Positions 42,703-51,899 are shown, numbered from the stretch's first letter. The stretch: DNA of 64,000 nt from Flavobacterium coralii (GCF_019891545.1 NZ_JAHDIU010000009.1:62001-126000); one strand, 5' to 3'. Made by a program: numbers and translations. The notes: generated from the sequence alone by a model not told the origin.

Positions 42703-44085
42703 ATGAAGAAAACACTACTCAACTTGTTTTTAGGTCTTGCCATGTTTGCTGCCGTAGGTGTGCAGGCTCAGGAACCATACAACCTTACTGTTTTTGACCA
42801 GGCTGTTTACTACGGTATGTATGAAGCTACCGTAAGCGAGCCGATTCCGCCGGGAGCTATAAGGAACAGCAACTCCTCTTATGGCAAAAAACTTACCGAA
42901 GAGCAACTTGCATCTTTCGGAAATAAATTAACCATGACGGTAACCCTCAATCCGCTTTGCGATAACTACGACAGGATAGGTAACGTAAATATGGTTTTGG
43001 CACCAAAAGGAGCAGATACTTATGTATATAATGAAGTACAGCGTATAGAGATAGGGCGTTTTATTACCCCGTTTATGGATATGACAGTAACAAACCCTAA
43101 CTCGGTTCCTTATGTATATCAGGTGGATAACCTTACCCATATTTTTCATGATGAGAATATAACATCACAATATGATATTTGGATAGAGCTTGAAGTATAT
43201 GGCTATCAGGGTGGTCCCGGCCAGGGTGGGGCTGCAGAAGAAATACCGGGCTGTGAAGGAAGAAATGATGTATATATGGGCACACTTGAGTTCTCATCTA
43301 CATTTGACCCGAACCTTGTTGCCGAGAATAACTTCTTTTTGCCATTATCGTATAAATATGAGCTTAAGAATTATACACTTGACGGAACTGATATTTTAGG
43401 TGAAACGGTGCGTACCATCAACTTTACACTGGAGCAGGATGTACCGAATGCAAAGTTTTACTTGATAACATCAAACCACGGTTCTAATTCAGGTGGTGAA
43501 GAATATGTAAGGCGTAACCATTTTATTTACTTCGATAACCAGCTTGTGTTAACTTACAAGCCGGGTGGAGTATCGTGTGTGCCTTTCTTTAACTATAATA
43601 CCCAGCCAAGCTGTATTTATTATGACTGCTCTACGAATCCTGCATACCCGAGGCCTGATACCAATGCCGCATGGTCGTGGAACAACTGGTGCCCAGGAGA
43701 TAAAATTCCAATCCGAACCATATCACTGGGAGACCTTACAGCAGGTGAGCATAGCTTTAAAATAGATGTTCCGGATGCAGTTTTTGCAGGAGGTCAAGGC
43801 TATTTCCCGATGTCTGTTTACCTGCAGGGCTTTGCACAGCCGCTATCAACTGCAAGCTTTGATAATACTGACTTTAGTATCTATCCTAACCCTGTTGCAG
43901 ACGTTGTTACTGTTGTTGCAGATGCCGAAGTTAGCAGCTTAGAAGTAATAAATACTTTAGGGCAACAGGTATTTACAGGTACATCTAAGCAGGCAAACCT
44001 TTCGGGGCTTGAATCAGGCATATATGTGGTTAAGGCTACATTTGCCAACGGTAAGATAGCTACCCGTAAAATTGTAAAAGAATAA
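42703..44085 (+). CDS. Secreted PNGase F-like peptide N-glycanase with T9SS sorting domain
   Basis: PNGase F cuts N-glycans from asparagine of glycoproteins. The 460-residue product has a signal peptide (about 1-22), two domains of the PNGase F fold (about 24-380) and a C-terminal type IX secretion domain (about 385-460, FSIYPNPVADVV and GIYVVKATFANG, ending KIVKE). By alignment to the Elizabethkingia enzyme the catalytic residues are present: Asp90 (NYDRIGNV), Glu164 (IELEVYG) and Glu267 (GGEEYVRRNH), and IGRFITPF is conserved. A host or food glycoprotein is the expected substrate. It stands alone, ending in a strong terminator. Confidence 0.88.
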   Translation: MKKTLLNLFLGLAMFAAVGVQAQEPYNLTVFDQAVYYGMYEATVSEPIPPGAIRNSNSSYGKKLTEEQLASFGNKLTMTVTLNPLCDNYDRIGNVNMVLAPKGADTYVYNEVQRIEIGRFITPFMDMTVTNPNSVPYVYQVDNLTHIFHDENITSQYDIWIELEVYGYQGGPGQGGAAEEIPGCEGRNDVYMGTLEFSSTFDPNLVAENNFFLPLSYKYELKNYTLDGTDILGETVRTINFTLEQDVPNAKFYLITSNHGSNSGGEEYVRRNHFIYFDNQLVLTYKPGGVSCVPFFNYNTQPSCIYYDCSTNPAYPRPDTNAAWSWNNWCPGDKIPIRTISLGDLTAGEHSFKIDVPDAVFAGGQGYFPMSVYLQGFAQPLSTASFDNTDFSIYPNPVADVVTVVADAEVSSLEVINTLGQQVFTGTSKQANLSGLESGIYVVKATFANGKIATRKIVKE

Positions 44086-44114
44086 TGTTTGAGTTATAAT
44101 CCGGCTAAAAAAGT

Positions 44115-44140
44115 AAAGCCTGCTGTAAAAAGCAGGCTTT
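44115..44140. terminator. Bidirectional terminator between the PNGase gene and the TonB receptor
   Basis: A perfect 10-bp stem (AAAGCCTGCT with its complement) and 6-base loop, with T/A runs on the two sides, ends both convergent genes. Confidence 0.85.
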
Positions 44141-44148
44141 GTTATTTA

Positions 44149-46686
44149 TTAAAAGCTGATCCTTATGAGGGCATTGGGTGTACGCTCAAGGGCGTAGGTA
44201 TTAACACGCTCAATATCTTCTGCGGCGTTTATACGGTAATAGCGGTTAAGTATGTTGCTACGGTTAAAAATATTCAGCACAGACAGCCCAAACTGGGCAC
44301 GTACTTTTGGTGTGATGTGCCATAAATAAGACGCTGAGAAGTTGACCTGAAAAAAATCGCTCAGATTATCAGTATTGGGATATTCATAAAATATGGATGG
44401 GTTACCCTCATTATCATATACAGGCACATTAAGTAACGGATCTGTTGTTGGGCGGCCTGTAAACCACCGCGAACCTATTGCTATTTTAAAATTGTTCCAT
44501 TCATAAATAGCCGCCGTGTTTACAGCGTGGCTTATTTCATAATTATTAGAGAATTTTTCGGGCTGCACGCCATCAAACCTGTAGCGGTTATCATTCCAGC
44601 TGTAGCTTAGCCAGGTGTAGAAGTTTTTAAACTGGCGCTGTATTAAAAATTCTGAGCCGAAAACCCTGTAGCTGCCTTTTGCCTCTATCTGCTCAAGCTG
44701 GTTCTGGAACGACTGGCTATAGGTGGTTATACCATTTACCTTTTTATAAAAATTGTCTATCGATACCAGCCAGCCTTTATCTCTATAGCTGATGCCAACA
44801 GATACCTGGCTGCTGCGCTGTACCGGCACATCAATGTCATTGGCAAGCACCCATCGCCTTTTTTCTATGCCCAAGAAATCGTTTTGCAGTTCTACCACCT
44901 GAGAGGTAGTCTGGCTTTTTCGCTCCGCAAGCAGCTCTGCCTGCCACGCATGGTCTATTATATAATTAAACTGAAGCCTGGGTTCAATGTAAATAGTTTT
45001 CAGCTGTTCCAGATAATTAATGCGGAGCCCTGCACGTGCATATATTTTTTCTGTTTCAGGGTTATGCTCCAGTTCACCTATAAAAGCATGGGTGCGCAAT
45101 ACCTGGTTCACACTTCGGTCAATGGCGGGAGAATCAGAAATATCAATATTGTCAATCTCTGTCTGGTTAAACTGGTATCCTGTATGCAGGGTAAATAATG
45201 AAGTTAGCTGATTACTGTCCGAAAACCGGAAGCCGCTGTCTTTTATTTTGTTTTCCTGCGTGGTAACTGTACCTGTTTCGAAAGACTGGCTGGTACCATC
45301 TACATTATAATAGGATGAATATATTCCGAATTTTGTACTGTGTGTTTCTGACCATTGGCTGTTAAAGTCTGCGGAAGCGCCAAAGGTCTGCTGGTCTAAA
45401 TTACTTATAGAAGTTATTGTATTTGTTTCCGTGACAGTTCCCTGCGTAAAATCGAGCTTGTTGTTAATGCCTATTAAATGTATAAACAGTTCGTGCTTAT
45501 CAGCAATTTTACGGTGGTATTGCGCTGTAAAATCATAAAAATAAAATTCTTTGTCGCCCCTGTAATTTATATCTGTACTGTTTTGCAGTTGGGTAACAAC
45601 CGTGTTCTGGAATATCCGTTGCGAATATTTATCATAAGTAGGAAAGTCAAGCAGGTCTGTAAACGAGCGCCTTGCAGATAATTCTATACCCGACTTTTCA
45701 TTAAGTTTAATTTTGGTATAAAAGTCGGCATTTATCATGTTGCTGCCTATGGTGGTCTGCCCGTCTTCTACATCTGCTGAGTGTGATGAAATATCAACTG
45801 CGCTCGATACACTCTCGCCATAAAAAGCAGAAGAACCGTTACGAACAATTTTAATATCATAAGCAATGTTAGGATTGATGGCAGAGATAAGCCCGAAAAA
45901 ATGCCCCGTCTGGAAAAGGCGTATGCCATTCCACATAAAAAGGTTCTGGTCGTGGGTACCGCCACGCACATTAATATTAGATACCGTTTCGTCAACGCTC
46001 ATTATGCCGGGTAGCTGTTGCATGGCCAGTAGTACATCAGGCTCTGTAACACCAGGTAAAATACCAAACTTTTTAGGCTCTATGGTAAAGCTGCCGTCTT
46101 TCTTTTTAGAGATACCGGTGGTTAAAAAGCGTTCGGTGATAACCTCATCAAGTTGCATTACATCAAAGCGTAATACAATATTAAGGCAATCTCCCGTAAA
46201 ATCGGCAATAGGTACTGTTACAGCCTCGTAGCCTATATGCCCAATGATTATTTTTTCGGGTAGTGTGGTGTTCAGTTCAAAATAGCCATCAGCGCCGGTA
46301 ACAATATTTTTTGCGTCATTTACCTGTACAGATGCATTTTCTATAGGCATCCCGGTTTCGTCGGTAACATAAGCACAAAAGTTCTTTATTTCCCGCTGTT
46401 TAGCTTTATAGATAACAATATATTCGCCCAGCTCTTTATAATTAAGCCCTGCGCGGTTGCTGATATATACAAGTTTGGCCCGTAGTGGTATTTCGGCCTG
46501 CGGCGGGTAAATACTATGCCCAAAAACATCATTTTCGGCATAACTGAATTTTACGTGGTGCTGTACTGCTATGGTATCAAGAATACGCTTTAAGGGAATA
46601 CTCTTTTTTTCGCCCTGCCCAAAAGTGCTGGAGGCGAAAAAAAAAATCGGCAGTAGTATAAGCAGTTCCCTAAAGCTTAATTTCAT
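44149..46686 (-). CDS. TonB-dependent receptor with STN signalling domain
   Basis: The 845-residue product has a signal peptide (about 1-23), an N-terminal STN domain (about 28-95, RILDTIAVQHHVKFSYA), a CarboxypepD_reg-like domain (about 100-175), a plug (about 215-300, INVRGGTHDQNLFMWNG) and a barrel ending in an aromatic residue. STN is the module that signals to a FecR-like anti-sigma factor, and fecR and fecI homologues lie directly upstream. It overlaps fecR by 4 bases. The ligand is unknown: heme, siderophore or sugar; no SusD partner is present. Confidence 0.93.
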   Translation of the reverse strand: MKLSFRELLILLPIFFFASSTFGQGEKKSIPLKRILDTIAVQHHVKFSYAENDVFGHSIYPPQAEIPLRAKLVYISNRAGLNYKELGEYIVIYKAKQREIKNFCAYVTDETGMPIENASVQVNDAKNIVTGADGYFELNTTLPEKIIIGHIGYEAVTVPIADFTGDCLNIVLRFDVMQLDEVITERFLTTGISKKKDGSFTIEPKKFGILPGVTEPDVLLAMQQLPGIMSVDETVSNINVRGGTHDQNLFMWNGIRLFQTGHFFGLISAINPNIAYDIKIVRNGSSAFYGESVSSAVDISSHSADVEDGQTTIGSNMINADFYTKIKLNEKSGIELSARRSFTDLLDFPTYDKYSQRIFQNTVVTQLQNSTDINYRGDKEFYFYDFTAQYHRKIADKHELFIHLIGINNKLDFTQGTVTETNTITSISNLDQQTFGASADFNSQWSETHSTKFGIYSSYYNVDGTSQSFETGTVTTQENKIKDSGFRFSDSNQLTSLFTLHTGYQFNQTEIDNIDISDSPAIDRSVNQVLRTHAFIGELEHNPETEKIYARAGLRINYLEQLKTIYIEPRLQFNYIIDHAWQAELLAERKSQTTSQVVELQNDFLGIEKRRWVLANDIDVPVQRSSQVSVGISYRDKGWLVSIDNFYKKVNGITTYSQSFQNQLEQIEAKGSYRVFGSEFLIQRQFKNFYTWLSYSWNDNRYRFDGVQPEKFSNNYEISHAVNTAAIYEWNNFKIAIGSRWFTGRPTTDPLLNVPVYDNEGNPSIFYEYPNTDNLSDFFQVNFSASYLWHITPKVRAQFGLSVLNIFNRSNILNRYYRINAAEDIERVNTYALERTPNALIRISF

Positions 46687-47579
46687 TCACGGGTAAGTAT
46701 GATTTTATCACCTTCCCTTACAGATTTTAATTGGTAGGATAACTCTATTTGCTGCAGGGCGGTTTTTAAATCATTCATCTTAACGTGACCGTTATAGAGG
46801 CTGTAAGTACCTGCCGGTAGTGTTATATCAACGTTATACTGGCGCTCCATTTCGGCTATTACGTTCTCCAGCTTTTCCTTTTTAAATGCAACATCATATA
46901 CTATCCATCCCGGTTGTGTTCCGTCAGCAGAAGGCTCGGCTATGTTTTTACCGTCTTCAAATATAACACTTTGTCCCGGAGTTAGCATTATCTCCCGGCC
47001 TTTACTGCTTACTTTTACTTTACCTTCAAAACAGCTTACATAAAAGCGGCCTTCCCGGGCTTTAACATTAAACTGTGTACCTACAACCGTTACAGTGCCC
47101 AATGGTGTTACCACATCAAACTTTTCGCCTTTTGCAACTTTAAAAAAAGCTTCTCCTGTCAGCTCAACCTCACGGTTATTATCCCAGTTCCAGGTACGAA
47201 ACTGCGCTTCAGACGCAGCGTTAAGCACTACAGTACTGTTATCAGGTAAAGAAAATTCTGTCCTTTCTCCTGCTGCTGCAATGTGGTTAGTTGTTTGTGT
47301 TGTATAGAAAAAGTAACCGACACCCAGCACAACAAACAATACGGCTGCTATGCGGGCAAACCATGGCGTAAGTTTCCTTACCGGCTTCGGTTCCCTGTTT
47401 TGCAGTATTTTTGTGTATAGTGCATCAATATCGGTTTGCGGAGCCACAAGCTCTGCAGAATAATCTTTAATTTTCCTGTAAGTTTCAAACTCAGGCGAAG
47501 CCATGAACTCTCTGAGTTCATTCTCATCCATGCTCCCTTCAAGCCATTTCGCCAGTTTTACATCTTCTTTCATTTTCAT
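46683..47579 (-). CDS. FecR-family anti-sigma/sigma regulator
   Basis: The 298-residue product has a short cytoplasmic part (about 1-78), a membrane segment (about 79-92), the FecR periplasmic domain (about 95-195; DNSTVVLNAASEA and TVVGTQFNV motifs) and a C-terminal DUF4974 domain (about 225-298). FecR relays the signal from the STN receptor to the sigma factor. It follows the sigma gene by 36 bases and overlaps the receptor gene by 4. Length is normal for Bacteroidota. Confidence 0.93.
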   Translation of the reverse strand: MKMKEDVKLAKWLEGSMDENELREFMASPEFETYRKIKDYSAELVAPQTDIDALYTKILQNREPKPVRKLTPWFARIAAVLFVVLGVGYFFYTTQTTNHIAAAGERTEFSLPDNSTVVLNAASEAQFRTWNWDNNREVELTGEAFFKVAKGEKFDVVTPLGTVTVVGTQFNVKAREGRFYVSCFEGKVKVSSKGREIMLTPGQSVIFEDGKNIAEPSADGTQPGWIVYDVAFKKEKLENVIAEMERQYNVDITLPAGTYSLYNGHVKMNDLKTALQQIELSYQLKSVREGDKIILTRE

Positions 47580-47615
47580 CCGTTTTAGAGTATAACAGTT
47601 TAACTGTAAAAATCC

Positions 47616-48137
47616 CTACCTTATATTGTCAATTTGTTTTCGTAGTTCTACCAACGCACAGTGAATTCGCTTTTCTACTGCCTTAACGCTTATTCCCAGT
47701 ATATCAGCAATTTCCTGGTATTTCTTCCCCTCTATCCTGTGTAAAAGAAATGCAGTACGTTGCGCTTCAGATAGTCCTGCTATGGCATTTTGCAACTTAA
47801 CGCGGAACTGGTCTTCTTCCATTAAAAATTCAGGATTATGCCCGTCGGTGTGTACGTGTGTGTTTTTCTGTGCATATTGCAGCACTACTTTTTGATGGGC
47901 AATCTGGTTTAATGAGGCGTTATTGGCAACGGTATATAAAAAAGATTTTGCTTTTTCGGGCGGAACATCGGCACAGTTTTGCCAAAGCTTTATAAAAGCT
48001 TCCTGTGTTACATCTTCCGCCTGCTCTTCGTTACCAAATTTGTAGTAAAGATAATTGCGCAGCGATTTGGCATGTTCTTTAAAGAATGCCGAAAACGTAA
48101 TTTCTTCGCAAATACCTTTAACAGAAAAATTTTTCAT
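47616..48137 (-). CDS. ECF-type RNA polymerase sigma factor (FecI-like)
   Basis: The 173-residue factor has sigma-70 region 2 (about 20-85, YKFGNEEQAEDVTQEAFIKLW) and region 4 (about 115-170, EGKKYQEIADILGISVKAVEKRI). It is the first gene of a fecI-fecR-TonB-receptor operon on the minus strand and most likely turns on this same operon when the receptor binds its ligand. Its target promoter is not recognisable from sequence alone. Confidence 0.95.
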   Translation of the reverse strand: MKNFSVKGICEEITFSAFFKEHAKSLRNYLYYKFGNEEQAEDVTQEAFIKLWQNCADVPPEKAKSFLYTVANNASLNQIAHQKVVLQYAQKNTHVHTDGHNPEFLMEEDQFRVKLQNAIAGLSEAQRTAFLLHRIEGKKYQEIADILGISVKAVEKRIHCALVELRKQIDNIR

Positions 48138-48354
48138 AGCGCATAAATATGGCTGTTAAATTAGGGATTTTTTTCTGTGTGATGTAGTAAGGCTGTTTTT
48201 TAACATCATAAATTCTAAATGATATCAGGTTAATTCTAAACTATCGTGTCATTATACTCGTTTAACATTCTTATATCTGTAAACCCTACTACTTTTACAG
48301 CAGAATATTAATAGCCTTTTACATTTACACAAAACTATTTACAATTACAACATT

Positions 48355-48822
48355 ATGAGAAGAGCGAATTTTTTAGCGGCGGGACTTATTTTTTTAGGAT
48401 CACTTGTTTCATGCAGTTCGGACGACAGTAACGGTACTGTTAACAACGGAAGCTTAACAGAAGTGACCGACACAGCACAAAACGGCACATGGACTGTAAC
48501 ATTTTATGAAGATGACGGTAATAACGAAACCAATCATTTTCAGGGTTACACATTTACCTTTGGAAACAATAATGTTTTAACTGCAACCAACGGCACCAAT
48601 ACTTATACGGGCAACTGGAGCGTTACCGACAGTGATAGCAGTGATGATGATGATAACGGCAGTAGCGACCTTGATTTTAATATTGCTTTTTCTACGACGG
48701 CTTCTTTTGAAGACCTGACAGATGATTGGGATATACTGGAAATTAATGACAACACCATTAAACTAATCGACGTTAGTGGTGGTAATGGCGGGACCGATTA
48801 TCTTACTTTTGAGAAGAACTAA
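48355..48822 (+). CDS. Small lipoprotein with lipocalin-like features
   Basis: The 155-residue product has a lipobox (LVSC, Cys20) followed by SSDDSN, an acidic surface-export-type signal. The body is beta-rich with NGTWTVTFYEDD and FTFGNNNVLTA strands, similar to lipocalin-like lipoproteins (DUF4923/PF13648 type), with an Asp-rich acidic loop around residues 92-105. It is divergent from the fecI operon across 217 bases and could be co-regulated, but no shared control element is evident. A terminator follows. Confidence 0.72.
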   Translation: MRRANFLAAGLIFLGSLVSCSSDDSNGTVNNGSLTEVTDTAQNGTWTVTFYEDDGNNETNHFQGYTFTFGNNNVLTATNGTNTYTGNWSVTDSDSSDDDDNGSSDLDFNIAFSTTASFEDLTDDWDILEINDNTIKLIDVSGGNGGTDYLTFEKN

Positions 48823-48849
48823 TTTAATTTTTGAGTTTAGAAATTTTGA

Positions 48850-48875
48850 GGGAAGCAGCTATTGCTTCCCTTTTT
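48850..48875 (+). terminator. Terminator after the 155-residue lipoprotein
   Basis: GGGAAGCA pairs with TGCTTCCC around a 5-base loop and is followed by five T. Confidence 0.85.
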
Positions 48876-49026
48876 GTATTAGTATTTGATATGTTAAAAT
48901 TTTGTTAAGCGGTAGGGTAAAGGTTTATTAAATTGTTTTAGTAGTACATTAAGTATTAAAAATACCTGCTTTACAGGATTTACAATATTATGAAAAAGAA
49001 ATGCTGATGTATAGAGCCCCGAGGAT

Positions 49027-49272
49027 AACCGGCATAATGCGGCCGGTTTTTCCGGAGGGTATAAGGTAAAGGGACAGGAATTTCTTTTTAATTAGTAAAA
49101 TATTCCTGATACTGTTTAGCCCTTGCCGAGTAAGCTGTTTCTCCATAAGCAAAGTTTTAGTTTGGCTTTCGGCAGGGACACAGTACAGAAAATTAGAATA
49201 GTTGTGTTTTTTTTTAAATATTCAGGTTTTTTCCGAAAGAAAGCCGGCCTATTTCCCGAGGCCGGTTTTTTT
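49027..49272 (+). ncRNA. Candidate structured non-coding RNA upstream of ffh
   Basis: The 519-base gap between the lipoprotein and ffh has no protein frame but is full of paired segments. Hairpin A: AACCGGC/GCCGGTT (49027-49048). Hairpin B: CAGGAAT/ATTCCTG (49075-49108). Hairpin C: TACTGT/ACAGTA closing a stem with CCTTGCCGA/TCGGCAGGG and AAGC/GCTT (49110-49185). An alternative pairing ACACA/TGTGT (49178-49207) before nine T competes with C. A strong terminator ends at 49272. I do not recognise the family; the 5' end is unknown. A 6S-like RNA, an SRP-related RNA or a leader is possible, none shown. Confidence 0.5.
49241..49272 (+). terminator. Strong intrinsic terminator before ffh
   Basis: CCGGCCT pairs with AGGCCGG (10 bp with the flanking A-T and G-T pairs) around an 8-base loop, then seven T. 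It lies upstream of the ffh promoter, so some transcript must end here that is not the lipoprotein gene, which has its own terminator 370 bases before. Confidence 0.85.
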
Positions 49273-49308
49273 ATGCCCCTACGCCTGTAAACTTAAAAAT
49301 CAAATTAG

Positions 49309-49316
49309 TAAATTTG
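49309..49316 (+). promoter_or_regulatory. -7 box for ffh
   Basis: TAAATTTG, 25 bases before the ffh ATG and just after a terminator, gives ffh its own promoter. Confidence 0.6.
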
Positions 49317-49341
49317 CACTTCTATAAAAGAAACCCTCGAT

Positions 49342-50682
49342 ATGTTCGAAAATTTAAGCGATAAGTTAGATAAAGCCTTACATATACTAAAAGGCCACGG
49401 AAAGATTACCGAAGTAAACGTTGCCGATACCCTTAAAGAAGTGCGCCGTGCATTGCTTGATGCCGACGTAAACTTTAAAATTGCCAAAGATTTTACAAAT
49501 ACTGTAAAAGAAAAAGCACTCGGTCAGGATGTACTTACTACCCTGCAACCGGGGCAGCTAATGGTAAAGCTGGTAAAAGATGAACTTACAGAGCTAATGG
49601 GAGGCGACACGGCAGGTGTTAACCTTTCGGGTAATCCTTCCATCATCTTGATGTCGGGACTTCAGGGTTCGGGTAAAACAACTTTTTCAGGTAAGCTTGC
49701 CAACTTCCTTAAAACTAAAAAGAACAAAAAACCATTACTTGTAGCGTGCGACGTTTACCGCCCGGCGGCAATCAACCAGCTTCATGTGGTTGGGGGGCAG
49801 ATAGGGGTAGAGGTGTACTCTGAAGAGGGGAATAAAAACCCGGTGCAGATAGCGCAAAATGCCATAGCCCACGCAAAGGCAAACGGTTTTAATGTGGTAA
49901 TTGTAGATACCGCCGGACGCCTTGCTGTGGATGAGGAAATGATGAACGAAATTGCAAACGTTCATAAAGCCATAAACCCGCAGGAAACCCTGTTTGTAGT
50001 GGACTCTATGACGGGTCAGGATGCTGTTAATACTGCGAAAGCGTTTAACGACAGGCTTAACTTTGACGGGGTAGTGCTTACCAAGCTTGATGGAGATACA
50101 CGTGGTGGTGCCGCTATATCTATCAAATCGGTAGTTAATAAGCCGATAAAATTCATCGGTACAGGCGAAAAAATGGAAGCTATTGATGTGTTCCACCCAA
50201 GCCGTATGGCTGACCGTATATTGGGCATGGGAGACGTTGTGTCGCTTGTTGAAAGGGCGCAGGAGCAGTATGATGAAGAAGAGGCCCGCAAGCTACAGAA
50301 GAAAATTGCCAAAAACGAATTTGGCTTTGACGATTTCCTTTCGCAGATACAGCAGGTAAAAAAGATGGGTAACATGAAAGACCTTATCGGGATGATACCC
50401 GGTGCAGGCAAAGCCCTTAAAGATGTAGAGATTGAAGATGATGCGTTTAAGCATATAGAAGCGATAATACATTCTATGACCCCTGAAGAGCGCAGCAAGC
50501 CTGCCGTGCTTGATGCGAAACGCAAAAACCGTATAGCAAAAGGGTCAGGCACATCTATACAGCAGGTTAACCAGTTGCTGAAACAGTTTGACCAAATGAG
50601 CAAAATGATGAAGATGATGCAGGGCGGGGGCGCCAGGAACATGATGCGGATGATGGGCGGAATGAAAGGCATGAAGCCGTAA
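49342..50682 (+). CDS. ffh: Signal recognition particle protein Ffh
   Basis: Ffh, with 4.5S RNA, targets nascent membrane proteins to FtsY. The 446-residue product has the N domain, the GTPase domain (P-loop GLQGSGKTTFSGKLA, then DTAGRLAVDEEMM, TKLDGDTRGG) and the Met-rich M domain that binds RNA and signal sequences, ending in MMRMMGGMKGMKP. All G motifs are intact. The SRP RNA gene itself is not recognised beside it; a candidate structured RNA lies upstream but lacks the canonical SRP loop. Confidence 0.97.
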   Translation: MFENLSDKLDKALHILKGHGKITEVNVADTLKEVRRALLDADVNFKIAKDFTNTVKEKALGQDVLTTLQPGQLMVKLVKDELTELMGGDTAGVNLSGNPSIILMSGLQGSGKTTFSGKLANFLKTKKNKKPLLVACDVYRPAAINQLHVVGGQIGVEVYSEEGNKNPVQIAQNAIAHAKANGFNVVIVDTAGRLAVDEEMMNEIANVHKAINPQETLFVVDSMTGQDAVNTAKAFNDRLNFDGVVLTKLDGDTRGGAAISIKSVVNKPIKFIGTGEKMEAIDVFHPSRMADRILGMGDVVSLVERAQEQYDEEEARKLQKKIAKNEFGFDDFLSQIQQVKKMGNMKDLIGMIPGAGKALKDVEIEDDAFKHIEAIIHSMTPEERSKPAVLDAKRKNRIAKGSGTSIQQVNQLLKQFDQMSKMMKMMQGGGARNMMRMMGGMKGMKP

Positions 50683-50768
50683 CGGCAAAAACATACACTA
50701 AAGGCGCGGGTAACCACGTCTTTTTTAATTAGTATTCTATTCTAAAACTAAATACACAACAACACAAA

Positions 50769-51653
50769 ATGCAATTATTAGACGGTAAAAAAACCTCGGA
50801 GGATATCAAAAACGAGATAGCTGCCCAGGTTGACAAAATGAAACAAAACGGCGAGAAGGTACCGCACCTTGCCGCTGTAATAGTGGGTAATGACGGGGCA
50901 AGCCTTACCTATGTTGGCAGCAAAGTAAAGGCCTGCGAGCGTGTAGGGTTTGAATCTACACTTATTAAAATGCCAAGCACTACATCTGAAATGGAGCTGC
51001 TTAAAAAGATTGAGGAGCTAAACCAGGATGATAATATAGATGGCTTTATAGTACAGCTACCCTTACCTGACCAGATAGACACCCAAAAGGTTATTATGGC
51101 TATAGACCCGAGTAAGGATGTAGATGGCTTCCACCCGGAGAATTTTGGTAAAATGGCGCTGGATATGACAACGTTTATCCCGGCTACGCCATTTGGTATA
51201 TTAGAATTGTTAGAGCGCTATAATGTGCAGACTGCCGGTAAGCATACAGTAGTAATAGGGCGCAGCCATATTGTGGGCAGGCCTATGAGCATACTGATGG
51301 GGCGCAAGGGCTTTCCGGGCAACAGTACCGTAACGTTAACGCACAGCCATACCAAGAACATTAACCAGATTACCACACAGGCCGATATTATTATTACCGC
51401 ACTTGGTGTACCTAATTACCTTAAAGCTGAAATGATTAAGGATGATGCTGTGGTTATAGATGTGGGTATTACCCGTGTACCTGATGAAACCAGCGAAAGG
51501 GGCTACAGGATTACAGGAGATGTAGATTTTGATAATGTAAGCAAAAAAGCATCTTTTATTACGCCTGTTCCCGGTGGAGTAGGGCCTATGACAATTGCAA
51601 TGCTGCTTAAGAATACGCTTTTAGCGAGGGAGCAAAGAAAGTTTAGGGTCTAA
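50769..51653 (+). CDS. folD: Bifunctional methylenetetrahydrofolate dehydrogenase/cyclohydrolase
   Basis: FolD converts 5,10-methylene-THF to 10-formyl-THF, using NADP. The 294-residue product has the catalytic Tyr-x3-Lys (SLTYVGSKVKACE), the DGFIVQLPLP substrate loop and the GRSHIVGRPMS nucleotide-binding site; the C-terminal PGGVGPMTIAML motif is present. It follows ffh by 86 bases, which is wide enough for its own promoter, though no TAnnTTTG box is obvious. Confidence 0.96.
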   Translation: MQLLDGKKTSEDIKNEIAAQVDKMKQNGEKVPHLAAVIVGNDGASLTYVGSKVKACERVGFESTLIKMPSTTSEMELLKKIEELNQDDNIDGFIVQLPLPDQIDTQKVIMAIDPSKDVDGFHPENFGKMALDMTTFIPATPFGILELLERYNVQTAGKHTVVIGRSHIVGRPMSILMGRKGFPGNSTVTLTHSHTKNINQITTQADIIITALGVPNYLKAEMIKDDAVVIDVGITRVPDETSERGYRITGDVDFDNVSKKASFITPVPGGVGPMTIAMLLKNTLLAREQRKFRV

Positions 51654-51713
51654 CAATAATGCGATGAGTTAAATTTTTTTATCTTTATATCATAACAACT
51701 AAATAATTAAGAT

Positions 51714-51857
51714 ATGAGTGATAATGATCATAAATCAGACATGAGTAACCGTAACACAGGAACGACTGGTACTAACAAAACTCGTCAACAGAACCTTAAT
51801 AATCATTCTAACCAAATGAATAAGAATAATAAACTTTATCAAGGAAAGAAAAAATAA
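51714..51857 (+). CDS. Tiny Asn/Lys-rich protein, 47 residues
   Basis: The frame from ATG 51714 gives 47 very hydrophilic residues, rich in Asn, Lys, Thr and Gln, with no hydrophobic core; it is expected to be disordered. It lies between folD and a perfect 12-bp terminator, as expected of a real small gene, and has an A-rich start context. Such proteins are often stress or nucleic-acid associated, but nothing identifies this one. Confidence 0.5.
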   Translation: MSDNDHKSDMSNRNTGTTGTNKTRQQNLNNHSNQMNKNNKLYQGKKK

Positions 51858-51899
51858 TAAGGTTACAAAATACAATAATACACTGAAACAAATTAATAA

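Noticed and set aside
48355-48822. Lipoprotein as the SusD partner of the TonB receptor
   Set aside because: It is far too short for SusD (about 500 residues) and lacks TPR helices; only a looser link is kept.
49027-49272. SRP 4.5S RNA beside ffh
   Set aside because: The conserved SRP loop (GGAAGGAAGCA-like with the AGGTC stretch) is not seen, so I keep only a general structured-RNA call.
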